In this document: positions 1-5,277 of the stretch, piece by piece
Layout: each line of letters starts with the position of its first letter
Position numbering within the stretch: the stretch's first letter is position 1
Assembly: GCA_027057985.1 (NCBI GenBank)
Contig: JALUTJ010000158.1
Location: forward strand, 1 to 5,554
Length of the DNA stretch: 5,554 bases
DNA from: Chromatiales bacterium
GTDB taxonomy: Bacteria; Pseudomonadota; Gammaproteobacteria; UBA6429; Thiohalophilaceae
Reading direction: 5' to 3'
Notes under the pieces: model-generated
Database searches by the model: none
Seen by the model: the letters and a program-made list of their open reading frames with translations, nothing else
What the model was told of the DNA's origin: nothing
Made by a program: the position numbers and the translations under genes

Positions 1-1
1 A

Positions 2-889
2 CTGGAGCGGGTACGCATTGTTGTTTTTGCAGCAGACCATGGTATTGCCGCCGAAGGTGTCTCCGCCTTTCCTCAAGCAGTTACCGCAGAAATGGTGCGC
101 AATTTTGCCAATGGTGGTGCAGCCATCAGCGTAGCAGCGCATGAATTAAATGCACCATTGGAAGTGATTAATCTCGGCACCGTTGTAGACCCCGGCCCTT
201 TGCCTAATGTCAGTGACCAGAGAATCGCTCCCGGCACAGCGAACTTTGCCAGACAAGCCGCGATGACTGAACAGCAACTGGCACAGGCCATGAACATTGG
301 CCGACAAAGTGCCGAACGTGCTGTCACCAAAGGCATGGACTTGTTTATCGGTGGTGAAATGGGCATCGGCAATACCAGTGCTGCAACGGCGCTGGCATGC
401 ATACTCACAGACAATGCAGTGGAAGTATTGGCCGGTCCGGGCACCGGACTGGACAGCAAAGGAGTCTTACATAAAATAACAGTTATCAAAGCCGCACTGA
501 ACCTGCATAAATCGAAAATCGATTCACCAGTTACCGCACTACAATATTTAGGAGGGTTTGAAATCGCCGCACTCACTGGCGCATTTATCGCCTGTGCGCA
601 AATGGGTGTGCCGGTGTTGGTGGATGGTTTCATCGCCAGCACTGCTGCATTGGTGGCAACCCAACAATGTGATGGTGTTGGAGACTGGCTATTTTACGCA
701 CACGCCTCGGCTGAGCCCGGCCATAAACACATTATGAAAGCATTACAGGCGGAGCCACTGCTCGATATGGGAATGCGCCTGGGTGAAGGCAGTGGTGCAG
801 CCGTCGCCGTCCCTTTGCTGCGCATGGCTTGTTCATTGCACAATGGTATGGCGACATTTGCTGAAGCAGAGGTTTCCGGAAATTTGTAA
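2..889 (+). CDS. cobT: CobT, nicotinate-nucleotide:dimethylbenzimidazole phosphoribosyltransferase (5' partial)
   Basis: CobT moves phosphoribose from nicotinate mononucleotide to the lower-ligand base (usually 5,6-dimethylbenzimidazole), giving alpha-ribazole phosphate for the nucleotide loop of cobalamin in the cytoplasm. The frame is open from base 2, so the start lies upstream; 295 residues are visible. The family signatures appear in order: [12 protein letters not shown] near residues 10-21, [12 protein letters not shown] around 117-128 and LGEGSGAA around 260-267. Glu119 and Glu262 are 143 residues apart, the same spacing as Glu174 and catalytic Glu317 of the Salmonella enzyme, so about 55 N-terminal residues are missing. 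The C-terminus is complete at a TAA. The gene overlaps cobC and belongs to a cobT-cobC-cobS operon. The promoter is outside the window. Identification is firm; the actual base substrate cannot be read from the sequence. Confidence 0.97.
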   Translation: MERVRIVVFAADHGIAAEGVSAFPQAVTAEMVRNFANGGAAISVAAHELNAPLEVINLGTVVDPGPLPNVSDQRIAPGTANFARQAAMTEQQLAQAMNIGRQSAERAVTKGMDLFIGGEMGIGNTSAATALACILTDNAVEVLAGPGTGLDSKGVLHKITVIKAALNLHKSKIDSPVTALQYLGGFEIAALTGAFIACAQMGVPVLVDGFIASTAALVATQQCDGVGDWLFYAHASAEPGHKHIMKALQAEPLLDMGMRLGEGSGAAVAVPLLRMACSLHNGMATFAEAEVSGNL

Positions 890-1469
890 ATCTCCCGACA
901 ATACACAGACCATTATCGACCTGTTGCGCCATGGCGAAACCGTCGGTGGATCGCGCTTTCGTGGCAGCATTGATGATGCCCTGACGGAAAATGGCTGGTC
1001 GCAAATGGATGCGGCGATAGCGCAGGAAATGAAAAACCACCCGCAAACATGGCATCGCATTATCAGTTCTCCACTGCAACGTTGCGCAGACTTCGCACAC
1101 AAACTGGGGCAAAAGCACTCGCTGCCGGTAAGTCTTGATTCACGTTTTAAAGAAATGCACTTTGGTCGTTGGGAAGGGTACACCGCCGCCGAATTGATGA
1201 GCACTGATGAAGATGCCCTGACACAATTCTGGAATGACCCGGTACAGAATACACCCCCCGAAGCAGAGCCATTACTGAAATTTGAACAACGTGTATTATC
1301 GGCCTGGACTGATCTCCTGCGGGATTACCAAGGTGAACGCATCTTGCTGGTTACCCATGGTGGAGTGATGCGTGTATTGCTTTGTCATGTTCAGCAACGC
1401 CCCATTAAACAGTTGCTGGAAATTGAAGTGAAACATGCAGCGTTAAAACAATTACGGATTCCAGAATGA
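843..1469 (+). CDS. cobC: CobC, alpha-ribazole phosphatase (histidine phosphatase family)
   Basis: CobC removes the 5'-phosphate from alpha-ribazole phosphate or adenosylcobalamin phosphate, the dephosphorylation step of nucleotide-loop assembly. It is a phosphoglycerate-mutase-like histidine phosphatase. Counting from the ATG at 843 (208 residues, usual family size about 200), the RHGE motif gives the phospho-acceptor His30 with Arg29, and the other expected active-site residues are Arg80 in SSPLQRC, Glu104 in [11 protein letters not shown] and His172 in VTHGG. The start is uncertain. ATG 843 overlaps cobT by 47 bases and has no clear ribosome binding site; TTG 858 is possible; GTG 783 would overlap by 107 bases. 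Homology proper begins only near [10 protein letters not shown], so an even later non-ATG start cannot be excluded. The stop overlaps the cobS start (ATGA), suggesting translational coupling. Assignment to cobC rather than another phosphatase of the family rests on its position between cobT and cobS. Confidence 0.93.
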   Translation: MVWRHLLKQRFPEICKSPDNTQTIIDLLRHGETVGGSRFRGSIDDALTENGWSQMDAAIAQEMKNHPQTWHRIISSPLQRCADFAHKLGQKHSLPVSLDSRFKEMHFGRWEGYTAAELMSTDEDALTQFWNDPVQNTPPEAEPLLKFEQRVLSAWTDLLRDYQGERILLVTHGGVMRVLLCHVQQRPIKQLLEIEVKHAALKQLRIPE

Positions 1470-2227
1470 TGCGACCATTTCTTATCGCATTACAATTTCT
1501 TACACGTATTCCCGTGCGCTTGAAAGACACCCCGAACGAAAAGCAAATGGCTTCGTCACAGTTGTATTATCCATTAATTGGTTTGTTGATCGGAGCAGCA
1601 CTCGTCCTGCTTACCTGGATGTTACAGGATGCGCCGACGATACTGAGCGCTGCCATTGTGTTGACAGCCTGGGTGCTCATCAGCGGTGGCCTGCATTTGG
1701 ATGGTCTTGCTGACAGCGCTGATGCCTGGGCCGGTGGGCTGGGTGATTGTGACAAAACTCTGGCCATTATGAAAGACCCGTCTTGCGGCCCTGTCGGTGT
1801 GGTCAGCATTGTATTGTTGTTACTGCTGAAATTCGCGGCCCTGCATACTTTGCTTGAAGCATCTGCATCAGCCTCATTGTTTAATTTACCAATGCTGGTG
1901 ATATTAATCGCGCCAATATTGGGTAGAACCATACCGTCACTGTTATTTCTCACTACACCTTATGTTCGTCAGAATGGTCTGGGTTCTCTATTGGTTGCCG
2001 GTTTGCCACGCCGTGGCCTGATATTTGTTATTGTTGTTGTTGCTATCAGCGTATTGTTATTGGCAGGTGGTATTGGCTTGTGGTTATTGCTTGCAGTAGT
2101 GATCGTGTTTGTATTGGCACGACGTTTGATGATTCAACGCATTGGTGGTGTGACCGGTGATGTTGCAGGTGCGTTGATTGAAATCACCGAAACAGGTGTG
2201 TTGGTTTGTGTGGTGTTGTTTTTATGA
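1466..2227 (+). CDS. cobS: CobS, adenosylcobinamide-GDP ribazoletransferase
   Basis: CobS is the integral membrane enzyme that joins adenosylcobinamide-GDP to alpha-ribazole (or its phosphate) and so completes the cobalamin nucleotide loop. The 253-residue protein has the usual family length. It begins with the typical FLTRIPV segment (residues 12-18). The metal-binding signature GGLHLDGLADSADAW supplies Asp79, Asp83 and Asp86, followed by KDPSCGPVGV. The conserved C-terminal stretch RIGGVTGDVAGA is present. Several long hydrophobic segments agree with a polytopic inner-membrane protein. The ATG overlaps the cobC stop by four bases (ATGA), and a second ATG follows immediately, so the true start is 1466 or 1469. 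This is the last gene of the visible cob block. No strong intrinsic terminator follows it. Confidence 0.97.
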   Translation: MMRPFLIALQFLTRIPVRLKDTPNEKQMASSQLYYPLIGLLIGAALVLLTWMLQDAPTILSAAIVLTAWVLISGGLHLDGLADSADAWAGGLGDCDKTLAIMKDPSCGPVGVVSIVLLLLLKFAALHTLLEASASASLFNLPMLVILIAPILGRTIPSLLFLTTPYVRQNGLGSLLVAGLPRRGLIFVIVVVAISVLLLAGGIGLWLLLAVVIVFVLARRLMIQRIGGVTGDVAGALIEITETGVLVCVVLFL

Positions 2228-2313
2228 GCAATAAACCTGTGATGTCGTGAAAAGTTGTTGCGATATAGCTTTTTTATCGTTGCGTTGAAACTTATGGTTT
2301 TCGAAATGTTAAG

Positions 2314-2342
2314 TTGACATGGTGATTCTCTGAGAATAGGGT
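2314..2342 (+). promoter_or_regulatory. Possible sigma-70 promoter upstream of the cassette cluster
   Basis: A perfect -35 hexamer TTGACA (2314-2319) is followed after 17 bases by TAGGGT (2337-2342), which matches the -10 consensus at three of six positions. Integron cassette promoters (Pc) also use TTGACA with 17-bp spacing, so the element is well placed to drive the + strand genes from 2546 onward. The weak -10 keeps this tentative. Confidence 0.35.
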
Positions 2343-2398
2343 TTGGGTGGAAAAACAAGCCAGATATGCCTTAATGGTCCTTCAGTATCGAGGTATTA

Positions 2399-2411
2399 GG
2401 TCAAATTGACC
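2399..2411. repeat. 13-bp palindrome (GGTCAA-A-TTGACC)
   Basis: Two perfect 6-bp arms, GGTCAA and TTGACC, surround a single A. The site lies about 57 bases downstream of the putative -10 and 135 bases before the DUF3223 start. Short, compact dyads of this kind are often operator half-sites, but no specific regulator can be named from the sequence. Confidence 0.45.
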
Positions 2412-2426
2412 AGTTTTGTATGATTG

Positions 2427-2456
2427 TTGAGCAAATTTGCCTGATTTTTTGCTCAA
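2427..2456. repeat. 9-bp perfect inverted repeat with 12-base loop
   Basis: TTGAGCAAA (2427-2435) pairs perfectly with TTTGCTCAA (2448-2456). The left arm also overlaps a 10-bp palindrome, GCAAATTTGC (2431-2440). A run of six T lies inside the loop and right arm rather than after the stem, so this is not a normal intrinsic terminator. It may be a protein-binding dyad or part of a degenerate recombination site. Confidence 0.5.
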
Positions 2457-2466
2457 TACTGTGGGG

Positions 2467-2492
2467 TAGCATAGCAAGTGGGCTTGATGCTA
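2467..2492. repeat. Bulged hairpin next to the first cassette core site
   Basis: TAGCAT (2467-2472) pairs with ATGCTA (2487-2492), and the inner CAAG (2475-2478) pairs with CTTG (2483-2486) around a TGGG loop. An AG bulge remains on the left side only. A one-sided bulge in a stem close to a GTT core is a feature of folded attC sites. However, no matching inverse core was found on its left, so it is recorded only as structured DNA or RNA. Confidence 0.45.
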
Positions 2493-2534
2493 ATAAGTTA
2501 TATTGCTACAAAAATAAGTTATATTGCTACAAAA
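2492..2534 (+). repeat. Perfect 21-bp tandem duplication carrying the cassette core GTTATATTGC
   Basis: Two exact 21-bp copies (2492-2512 and 2513-2533) stand head to tail, with one further matching base at 2534. Each copy contains GTTATATTG, at 2497-2505 and 2518-2526. Its reverse complement, within GCAATATAAC, occurs once at 3208-3217 after the DUF3223 gene. The duplication therefore doubles the left recombination core of cassette 1. It could be replication slippage, or the trace of an imprecise integrase event. Confidence 0.9.
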
Positions 2535-2535
2535 T

Positions 2536-2539
2536 GGAG
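2536..2539 (+). promoter_or_regulatory. Ribosome binding site deciding the DUF3223 start
   Basis: GGAG lies six bases before the ATG at 2546. The in-frame ATG at 2534 and the more distant one at 2420 have no such signal, so translation originally began at 2546, 27 bases inside the cassette. Confidence 0.7.
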
Positions 2540-2545
2540 AGAGTT

Positions 2546-3190
2546 ATGGCTGGCTATCCAGTTAAATTACCAAGTATACAATTTAAATCAAAAAAAGATG
2601 CAATAGATTTTTTTTAAAAAATGCTTCATAGCTATTCTGATGGTGATGAAATCAATCAATTTGATGATAAATATTTATTTGAGGTAATACAACGCCATCC
2701 AGAAGGTAAAGAAAAAATTGGTGTCGGGATAAAGAAATTCTATCGTGAAAAATCTAACTCTCATCCTACAAGTTGCTTTCATTTGGAGTGATATGATGGA
2801 AGCACAACAGACTTTTCAATTCCTTCATGTATATCTGGTAAAGAGCCAACAGTGGAACAAGGGTTTTACAGTGCATGTCGAGAAGCAGTGTCTGAGGCTC
2901 TGATTTCCAAAAAAGAGGAAATATTTAGGAGTGGAAATGTTAGATGCTTTAAAACGGGTGAGATTGTAAGTATAAACGAATCCGAATATCGACATACTTC
3001 TCCACGCTTTAGAGACATAGTGAGAGACTTTATTTCTGAAAATGGAATAAAAGTTACCAGTTCATTGTTGGTAGAAAGTGAAGATATGCAGTATAGCTCA
3101 GAGCTATCAGACACTAATATGAAATCAAAGTTTAAGGCTTTCCATATTAATGTGGCAAACCTTGAAATGTTCAAAAAGTATGAGCGGTAA
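2546..3190 (+). pseudogene. DUF3223 (DCL family) protein gene interrupted by two in-frame stop codons
   Basis: Reading frame 2 is continuous for 215 codons except for TAA at 2615-2617 (codon 24) and TGA at 2789-2791 (codon 82). With these bridged, the product matches DUF3223, the domain of plant DCL proteins and bacterial homologues: FKSKKDA near residue 13, QRHPEGKEKIGVGI at 49-62, then CF (77-78) and DGSTTDFS (84-91). The C-terminal half keeps the pattern I recall for bacterial members, with CFKTGE at 134-139 and YRHTSPRF at 148-155. There Arg149 stands where I recall an acidic residue in a VDH-like motif. The family has no established bacterial function. No indels have accumulated, so the damage is recent. 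GAA to TAA and CGA or TGG to TGA are each single changes. Sequencing error or readthrough are alternatives; cobS ends normally at TGA, which argues against a reassigned code. Confidence 0.82.
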
Positions 3191-3207
3191 TGTAGAGTTT
3201 TGTATGC

Positions 3208-3262
3208 GCAATATAACAAAGGTAACAACACTGTAAAATTTTGGTTATTGCCGAGGTTAGCT
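3208..3262 (+). other. attC recombination site of cassette 1 (about 55 bp)
   Basis: The inverse core GCAATATAAC (3208-3217) is followed by AAA and an inner arm GGTAACAAC (3221-3229). After a 14-base loop, the opposing arm GTTATTGCC (3244-3252) precedes GAG and the core GTTAGCT (3256-3262). The inner arms pair at seven of nine positions, plus one G-T wobble and one mismatch. The order inverse core, spacer, arm, loop, arm, spacer, core is that of a short attC. It begins 17 bases after the DUF3223 stop and ends 6 bases before the next ATG. A covariance-model search would confirm it. Confidence 0.7.
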
Positions 3263-4015
3263 TAAAATATGAATACAGAAGATATTTGGAGCATTGCTGG
3301 TGCCGTCATTACCTCAATTGGAGGAAGCGCACTCTTGCTTGCTGTATTTTCAAGTTGGCTTAGTAAAGTATGGGCAAGCAGAATTCTAGAAAAAGATAGG
3401 GCAAAATATCAAACAGAAATAGAATTACTTAAAAGTGATTTAAATAAGAAAATTCATGAGCATAATGTTGCTGTTTCCAGAATTGACGCCCAACGTGCAG
3501 GCGCTATACATAAACTATATGTTTTATTAATTGGGTGGTTTGAAGCCGCACTTGAAATAAGAGCACCTAATAAGTTACATGAAACAGATCAAGAAATTGC
3601 AATTGGTACATATCAACAGTGGGCAAAAGAACTTCGAACTCAATCTGAAAAACTAGAAAAGCTATCTATGTTATTTGCAATTTTGTTGCAATCTGAAACT
3701 TATGAAAAAATAGTAAAATGTGGAAGCTCTGCTAGCATGCTTTCAATAATGTTTTGTGATGCAGCACTTAATTCAAAGGAAACAGAACCTGGAAAAATAT
3801 TAGAAGCTATCGAAGCTGCAAGAGCAACACTAGAAAAAGAATATCAAAAAGACTTCGAGCCAGCAAGAATTGCTTTGGTTGAAGAATTTAGAAGTATTAT
3901 GGACCCAACAATTAAACAAATAGAAGCTAACAAATAGCTTTACCAGACAATTTAAAGCGGTATTTGTTTTTCATCCGCAAAAATGCGCTGCTTTAAATCA
4001 CCAGTGAGCAGAGCG
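3257..4015 (+). mobile_element. Integron gene cassette 2 (membrane coiled-coil gene plus attC)
   Basis: The left border is G/TTAGCTT at 3256/3257 and the right border G/TTAACA at 4015/4016, giving a 759-bp element with one gene filling nearly all of it. The start GTTAGCTT is the exact reverse complement of AAGCTAAC at 3924-3931, as required for a functional attC in the excised circle. The gene starts 12 bases after the left border, and its last codons overlap the inverse core; both are typical of cassettes. Confidence 0.77.
3269..3937 (+). CDS. Cassette-encoded membrane-anchored coiled-coil protein, function unknown
   Basis: The 222-residue protein has one hydrophobic segment near its N-terminus (about residues 8-31), then a charged heptad-like stretch (about 38-75), and a long helical-looking remainder rich in Glu, Lys, Ala and Leu. 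It ends in another charged helix (about 178-222). No catalytic motif is evident. One membrane anchor followed by a coiled-coil body is common among uncharacterised integron-cassette and phage-defence-island proteins; that comparison is from memory and does not assign a function. The ATG at 3269 is the only good start. The only purine-rich stretch before it, GAGG at 3253-3256, is 12 bases away and belongs to the attC of the preceding cassette. Its final codons (EANK) are written by the inverse core of its own attC. The gene is intact and AT-rich compared with the cob genes. Confidence 0.85.
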   Translation: MNTEDIWSIAGAVITSIGGSALLLAVFSSWLSKVWASRILEKDRAKYQTEIELLKSDLNKKIHEHNVAVSRIDAQRAGAIHKLYVLLIGWFEAALEIRAPNKLHETDQEIAIGTYQQWAKELRTQSEKLEKLSMLFAILLQSETYEKIVKCGSSASMLSIMFCDAALNSKETEPGKILEAIEAARATLEKEYQKDFEPARIALVEEFRSIMDPTIKQIEANK

Positions 4016-4021
4016 TTAACA
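3924..4021 (+). other. attC recombination site of cassette 2 (about 98 bp)
   Basis: The inverse core AAGCTAAC (3924-3931) is followed by an AAATA spacer and the arm GCTTTAC (3937-3943). Next comes a central perfect 9-bp stem, ATTTAAAGC (3950-3958) with GCTTTAAAT (3990-3998). The opposing arm GCAGAGC (4008-4014) lies directly before the core GTTAACA (4015-4021). The outer arms GCTTTAC and GCAGAGC pair at five of seven positions plus a G-T wobble. Length and arrangement are normal for attC. The site differs completely from the 55-bp site of cassette 1, which points to cassettes of different origin. Confidence 0.75.
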
Positions 4022-4040
4022 TAACAGTTTTAGAGTGAAT

Positions 4041-4733
4041 ATGATAAATGCTAACTTTATAAAAAAGTCTATATTGATTCCAATAATCCCCGGTTTTATT
4101 GCTGCAATAATTTATGGAGTTTTCTTTAATGAAGATAGTACCTCATTTACAAGTAGCGATATATCAAACACTGTAAATAAAAATACACAAACTGTTATTT
4201 TAAATATTGGTGGAAATCAGGAAAAGGTTATACTTGAAAAGAAAAAAGATAATTTTGTGTCAAAGCCAGTAAATTTTGTGAAGCCTTTGATTGATAAATC
4301 AAAAATTAATGATATTTCAAACGACAGTGATTTAGCGGATGTTGATATATCAAACCGAAAGGTAAAAGAAGAAAAAGACAAAAAACCATTGCGTCAGATT
4401 ATTTCCAAAGAGTCGGCTATCAAAACAAAACCTGGTAACAAAAAAACAGTCAGATTGACAATTGACGACATACACGTTGAACATAATTACCCTTGTTCAG
4501 GTAAAGTCGGTCAAATTAGTGGTGTATTGATGAATCATGTTCGTGTATCCCCAAGTACTAATTCGCCTTCGCAAATGCCAGCTGAGGGAGGTTCACAAAT
4601 AAAAATAGAAAATTCGATATATCGGGATAGTAAAGGTTGGTTCAAAATAATGTATGACTCCGGAAATAGATCTCACAGTGGCTGGATACCATCGAATTAT
4701 ATAATTCCATATTCTGATTGCAAAAATAACTAA
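4041..4733 (+). CDS. Membrane-anchored protein with C-terminal SH3b-like domain
   Basis: The 230-residue protein starts with a short basic N-terminus and one hydrophobic segment (about residues 8-26), probably an uncleaved anchor. A low-complexity, Lys/Asp/Ser-rich linker (about 30-145) follows. The C-terminal domain (about 152-227) resembles bacterial SH3 domains: HVRVSPSTNSPS corresponds to the usual LNVRSGPST start, and GWFKIMY and SGWIPSNYI match the GWxKV and GWVxxxYL strands. Cys152 and Cys227 bracket the domain and could form a disulfide if it lies in the periplasm. Such domains usually bind peptidoglycan or proteins at the envelope; the ligand here is unknown. ATG 4041 is preferred, with AGAG five bases upstream; GTG 4035 would add two residues. 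It begins 26 bases after the attC core and may be the first gene of a third cassette. The next gene starts 12 bases after its stop. Confidence 0.8.
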   Translation: MINANFIKKSILIPIIPGFIAAIIYGVFFNEDSTSFTSSDISNTVNKNTQTVILNIGGNQEKVILEKKKDNFVSKPVNFVKPLIDKSKINDISNDSDLADVDISNRKVKEEKDKKPLRQIISKESAIKTKPGNKKTVRLTIDDIHVEHNYPCSGKVGQISGVLMNHVRVSPSTNSPSQMPAEGGSQIKIENSIYRDSKGWFKIMYDSGNRSHSGWIPSNYIIPYSDCKNN

Positions 4734-4745
4734 AAGGGAATGATT

Positions 4746-5216
4746 ATGTGTAAATATACTACACCAATTTTAATCACACTTATATTTATTACTTCTACTT
4801 GTATAGCTAGCGAACCGGTCACCTCTAATGTTGAAATGAAATGCGGTGGAATATATGAAGGCGAATTTAGGAAGGGTATAGAAAAGCATGAGTATAATAT
4901 AAATATGGCTCCCGGAGATAAATTGGAAATATCAACAGCTCCAATAGGTGCATATCTTGGCTTGCGAATCGATATCTATGGGCCTTCTAAAACTCCAATA
5001 CTTCGACAGCATTCAATGAGACTAGTGAAAGGCGCCTCCTCAATTGCGACCGAAGTTCTTTCAGGTCGTGGCGTATATTCTGTCTATGTGCAAAATTATG
5101 CATATAAAAATAAGGCCGCAAGAACAGGGCCTAGGCCGGGATCATTGGGAGTATACAATTTGTACATTAAATGCACGTTAAGAGATGGATCAGTCATTGG
5201 CCCGGGAAATAAATAA
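4746..5216 (+). CDS. Secreted two-cysteine, beta-rich protein of unknown function
   Basis: The 156-residue protein has a signal peptide: a Lys near the N-terminus, a hydrophobic core (about residues 7-18) and a likely cut after Cys-Ile-Ala (residues 19-21). The mature part has exactly two cysteines, Cys33 near its start and Cys143 near its end, which could pair in the periplasm. Alternating hydrophobic strands, the LSGRGVYSVYV segment (about 109-119) and YNLYIKC before TLRDGSVIGPG resemble the beta-sandwich of pre-peptidase C-terminal (PPC) type domains; this is a suggestion by pattern only. The start is set by AAAGGGA at 4733-4739, six bases before ATG 4746; the ATG at 4740 would lie directly on that signal. 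It lies 12 bases after the SH3b-domain gene and is probably cotranscribed with it, so the two may act together in the envelope. Confidence 0.82.
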   Translation: MCKYTTPILITLIFITSTCIASEPVTSNVEMKCGGIYEGEFRKGIEKHEYNINMAPGDKLEISTAPIGAYLGLRIDIYGPSKTPILRQHSMRLVKGASSIATEVLSGRGVYSVYVQNYAYKNKAARTGPRPGSLGVYNLYIKCTLRDGSVIGPGNK

Positions 5217-5277
5217 GGGGACATAATACTCAACCGAATGCAAGGGCAGAAAACGTGCTAATAAAGGTTAAGTATCA

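Larger units (their letters stand above)
2228..2545. other. Gene-free 318-base region between cobS and the first cassette gene
   Basis: No convincing coding region is seen here on either strand. The open frame from 2420 is only an upstream extension of the DUF3223 frame, through a tandem repeat, and has no ribosome binding site at its ATG. The stretch marks the change from the cob genes to AT-richer accessory DNA. It holds a promoter-like TTGACA element, a 13-bp palindrome, a 9-bp inverted repeat, a bulged hairpin and a 21-bp tandem duplication, each listed separately. By position it could be the attachment-site (attI-like) or old boundary side of the cassette cluster, but no integrase remnant was recognised in it. 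Confidence 0.6.
2519..3256 (+). mobile_element. Integron gene cassette 1 (DUF3223 pseudogene plus attC)
   Basis: Integrase cuts GTTRRRY cores between G and TT, so an integrated cassette runs from TT to the G of the next core. Here the left border is G/TTATATT at 2518/2519 (an identical copy lies at 2497/2498) and the right border is G/TTAGCT at 3256/3257. In a free circle the cassette's own ends must pair: the start GTTATATTGC is the exact reverse complement of GCAATATAAC at 3208-3217. One gene in the same direction with its attC immediately downstream is the standard cassette layout. The core GTTATAT departs from GTTRRRY at one position, which is tolerated in many attC sites. Confidence 0.72.

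Noticed and set aside
73..642. Long minus-strand open frame opposite cobT, and similar ones opposite cobC and cobS
   Set aside because: They are antiparallel shadows of well-identified cob genes, with no family motifs of their own.
2261..2279. Possible terminator after cobS (CGATA, loop with T run, TATCG)
   Set aside because: The stem is only 5 bp and AT-rich, and the T run is in the loop rather than after the stem.
2228..2497. Integrase gene or remnant on the minus strand next to the cassettes
   Set aside because: No tyrosine recombinase motif could be found in either strand's translations; the stretch is also too short for an intact intI.
2420..2617. 65-codon open frame from ATG 2420 across the tandem repeat
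   Set aside because: Only the part from 2546 has a ribosome binding site and family similarity. The upstream part is hydrophobic noise through palindromes and the repeat, and the stop at 2615 is the nonsense change in the DUF3223 gene.
2852..3190. Separate 112-codon gene starting at GTG 2852
   Set aside because: It is in the same frame as, and continues, the DUF3223 protein beyond the second stop. No ribosome binding site precedes the GTG.
4786..4806. Lipoprotein signal around Cys19 of the secreted protein
   Set aside because: The residues before the cysteine (Thr-Ser-Thr) do not fit a lipobox. An ordinary signal peptidase cut after Cys-Ile-Ala fits better.
5228..5273. A third attC before the gene at 5278
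   Set aside because: CTCAAC to GTTAAGT spans only about 45 bases, the arms do not pair well, and the inverse core does not match the start of the putative third cassette (GTTAACAT).
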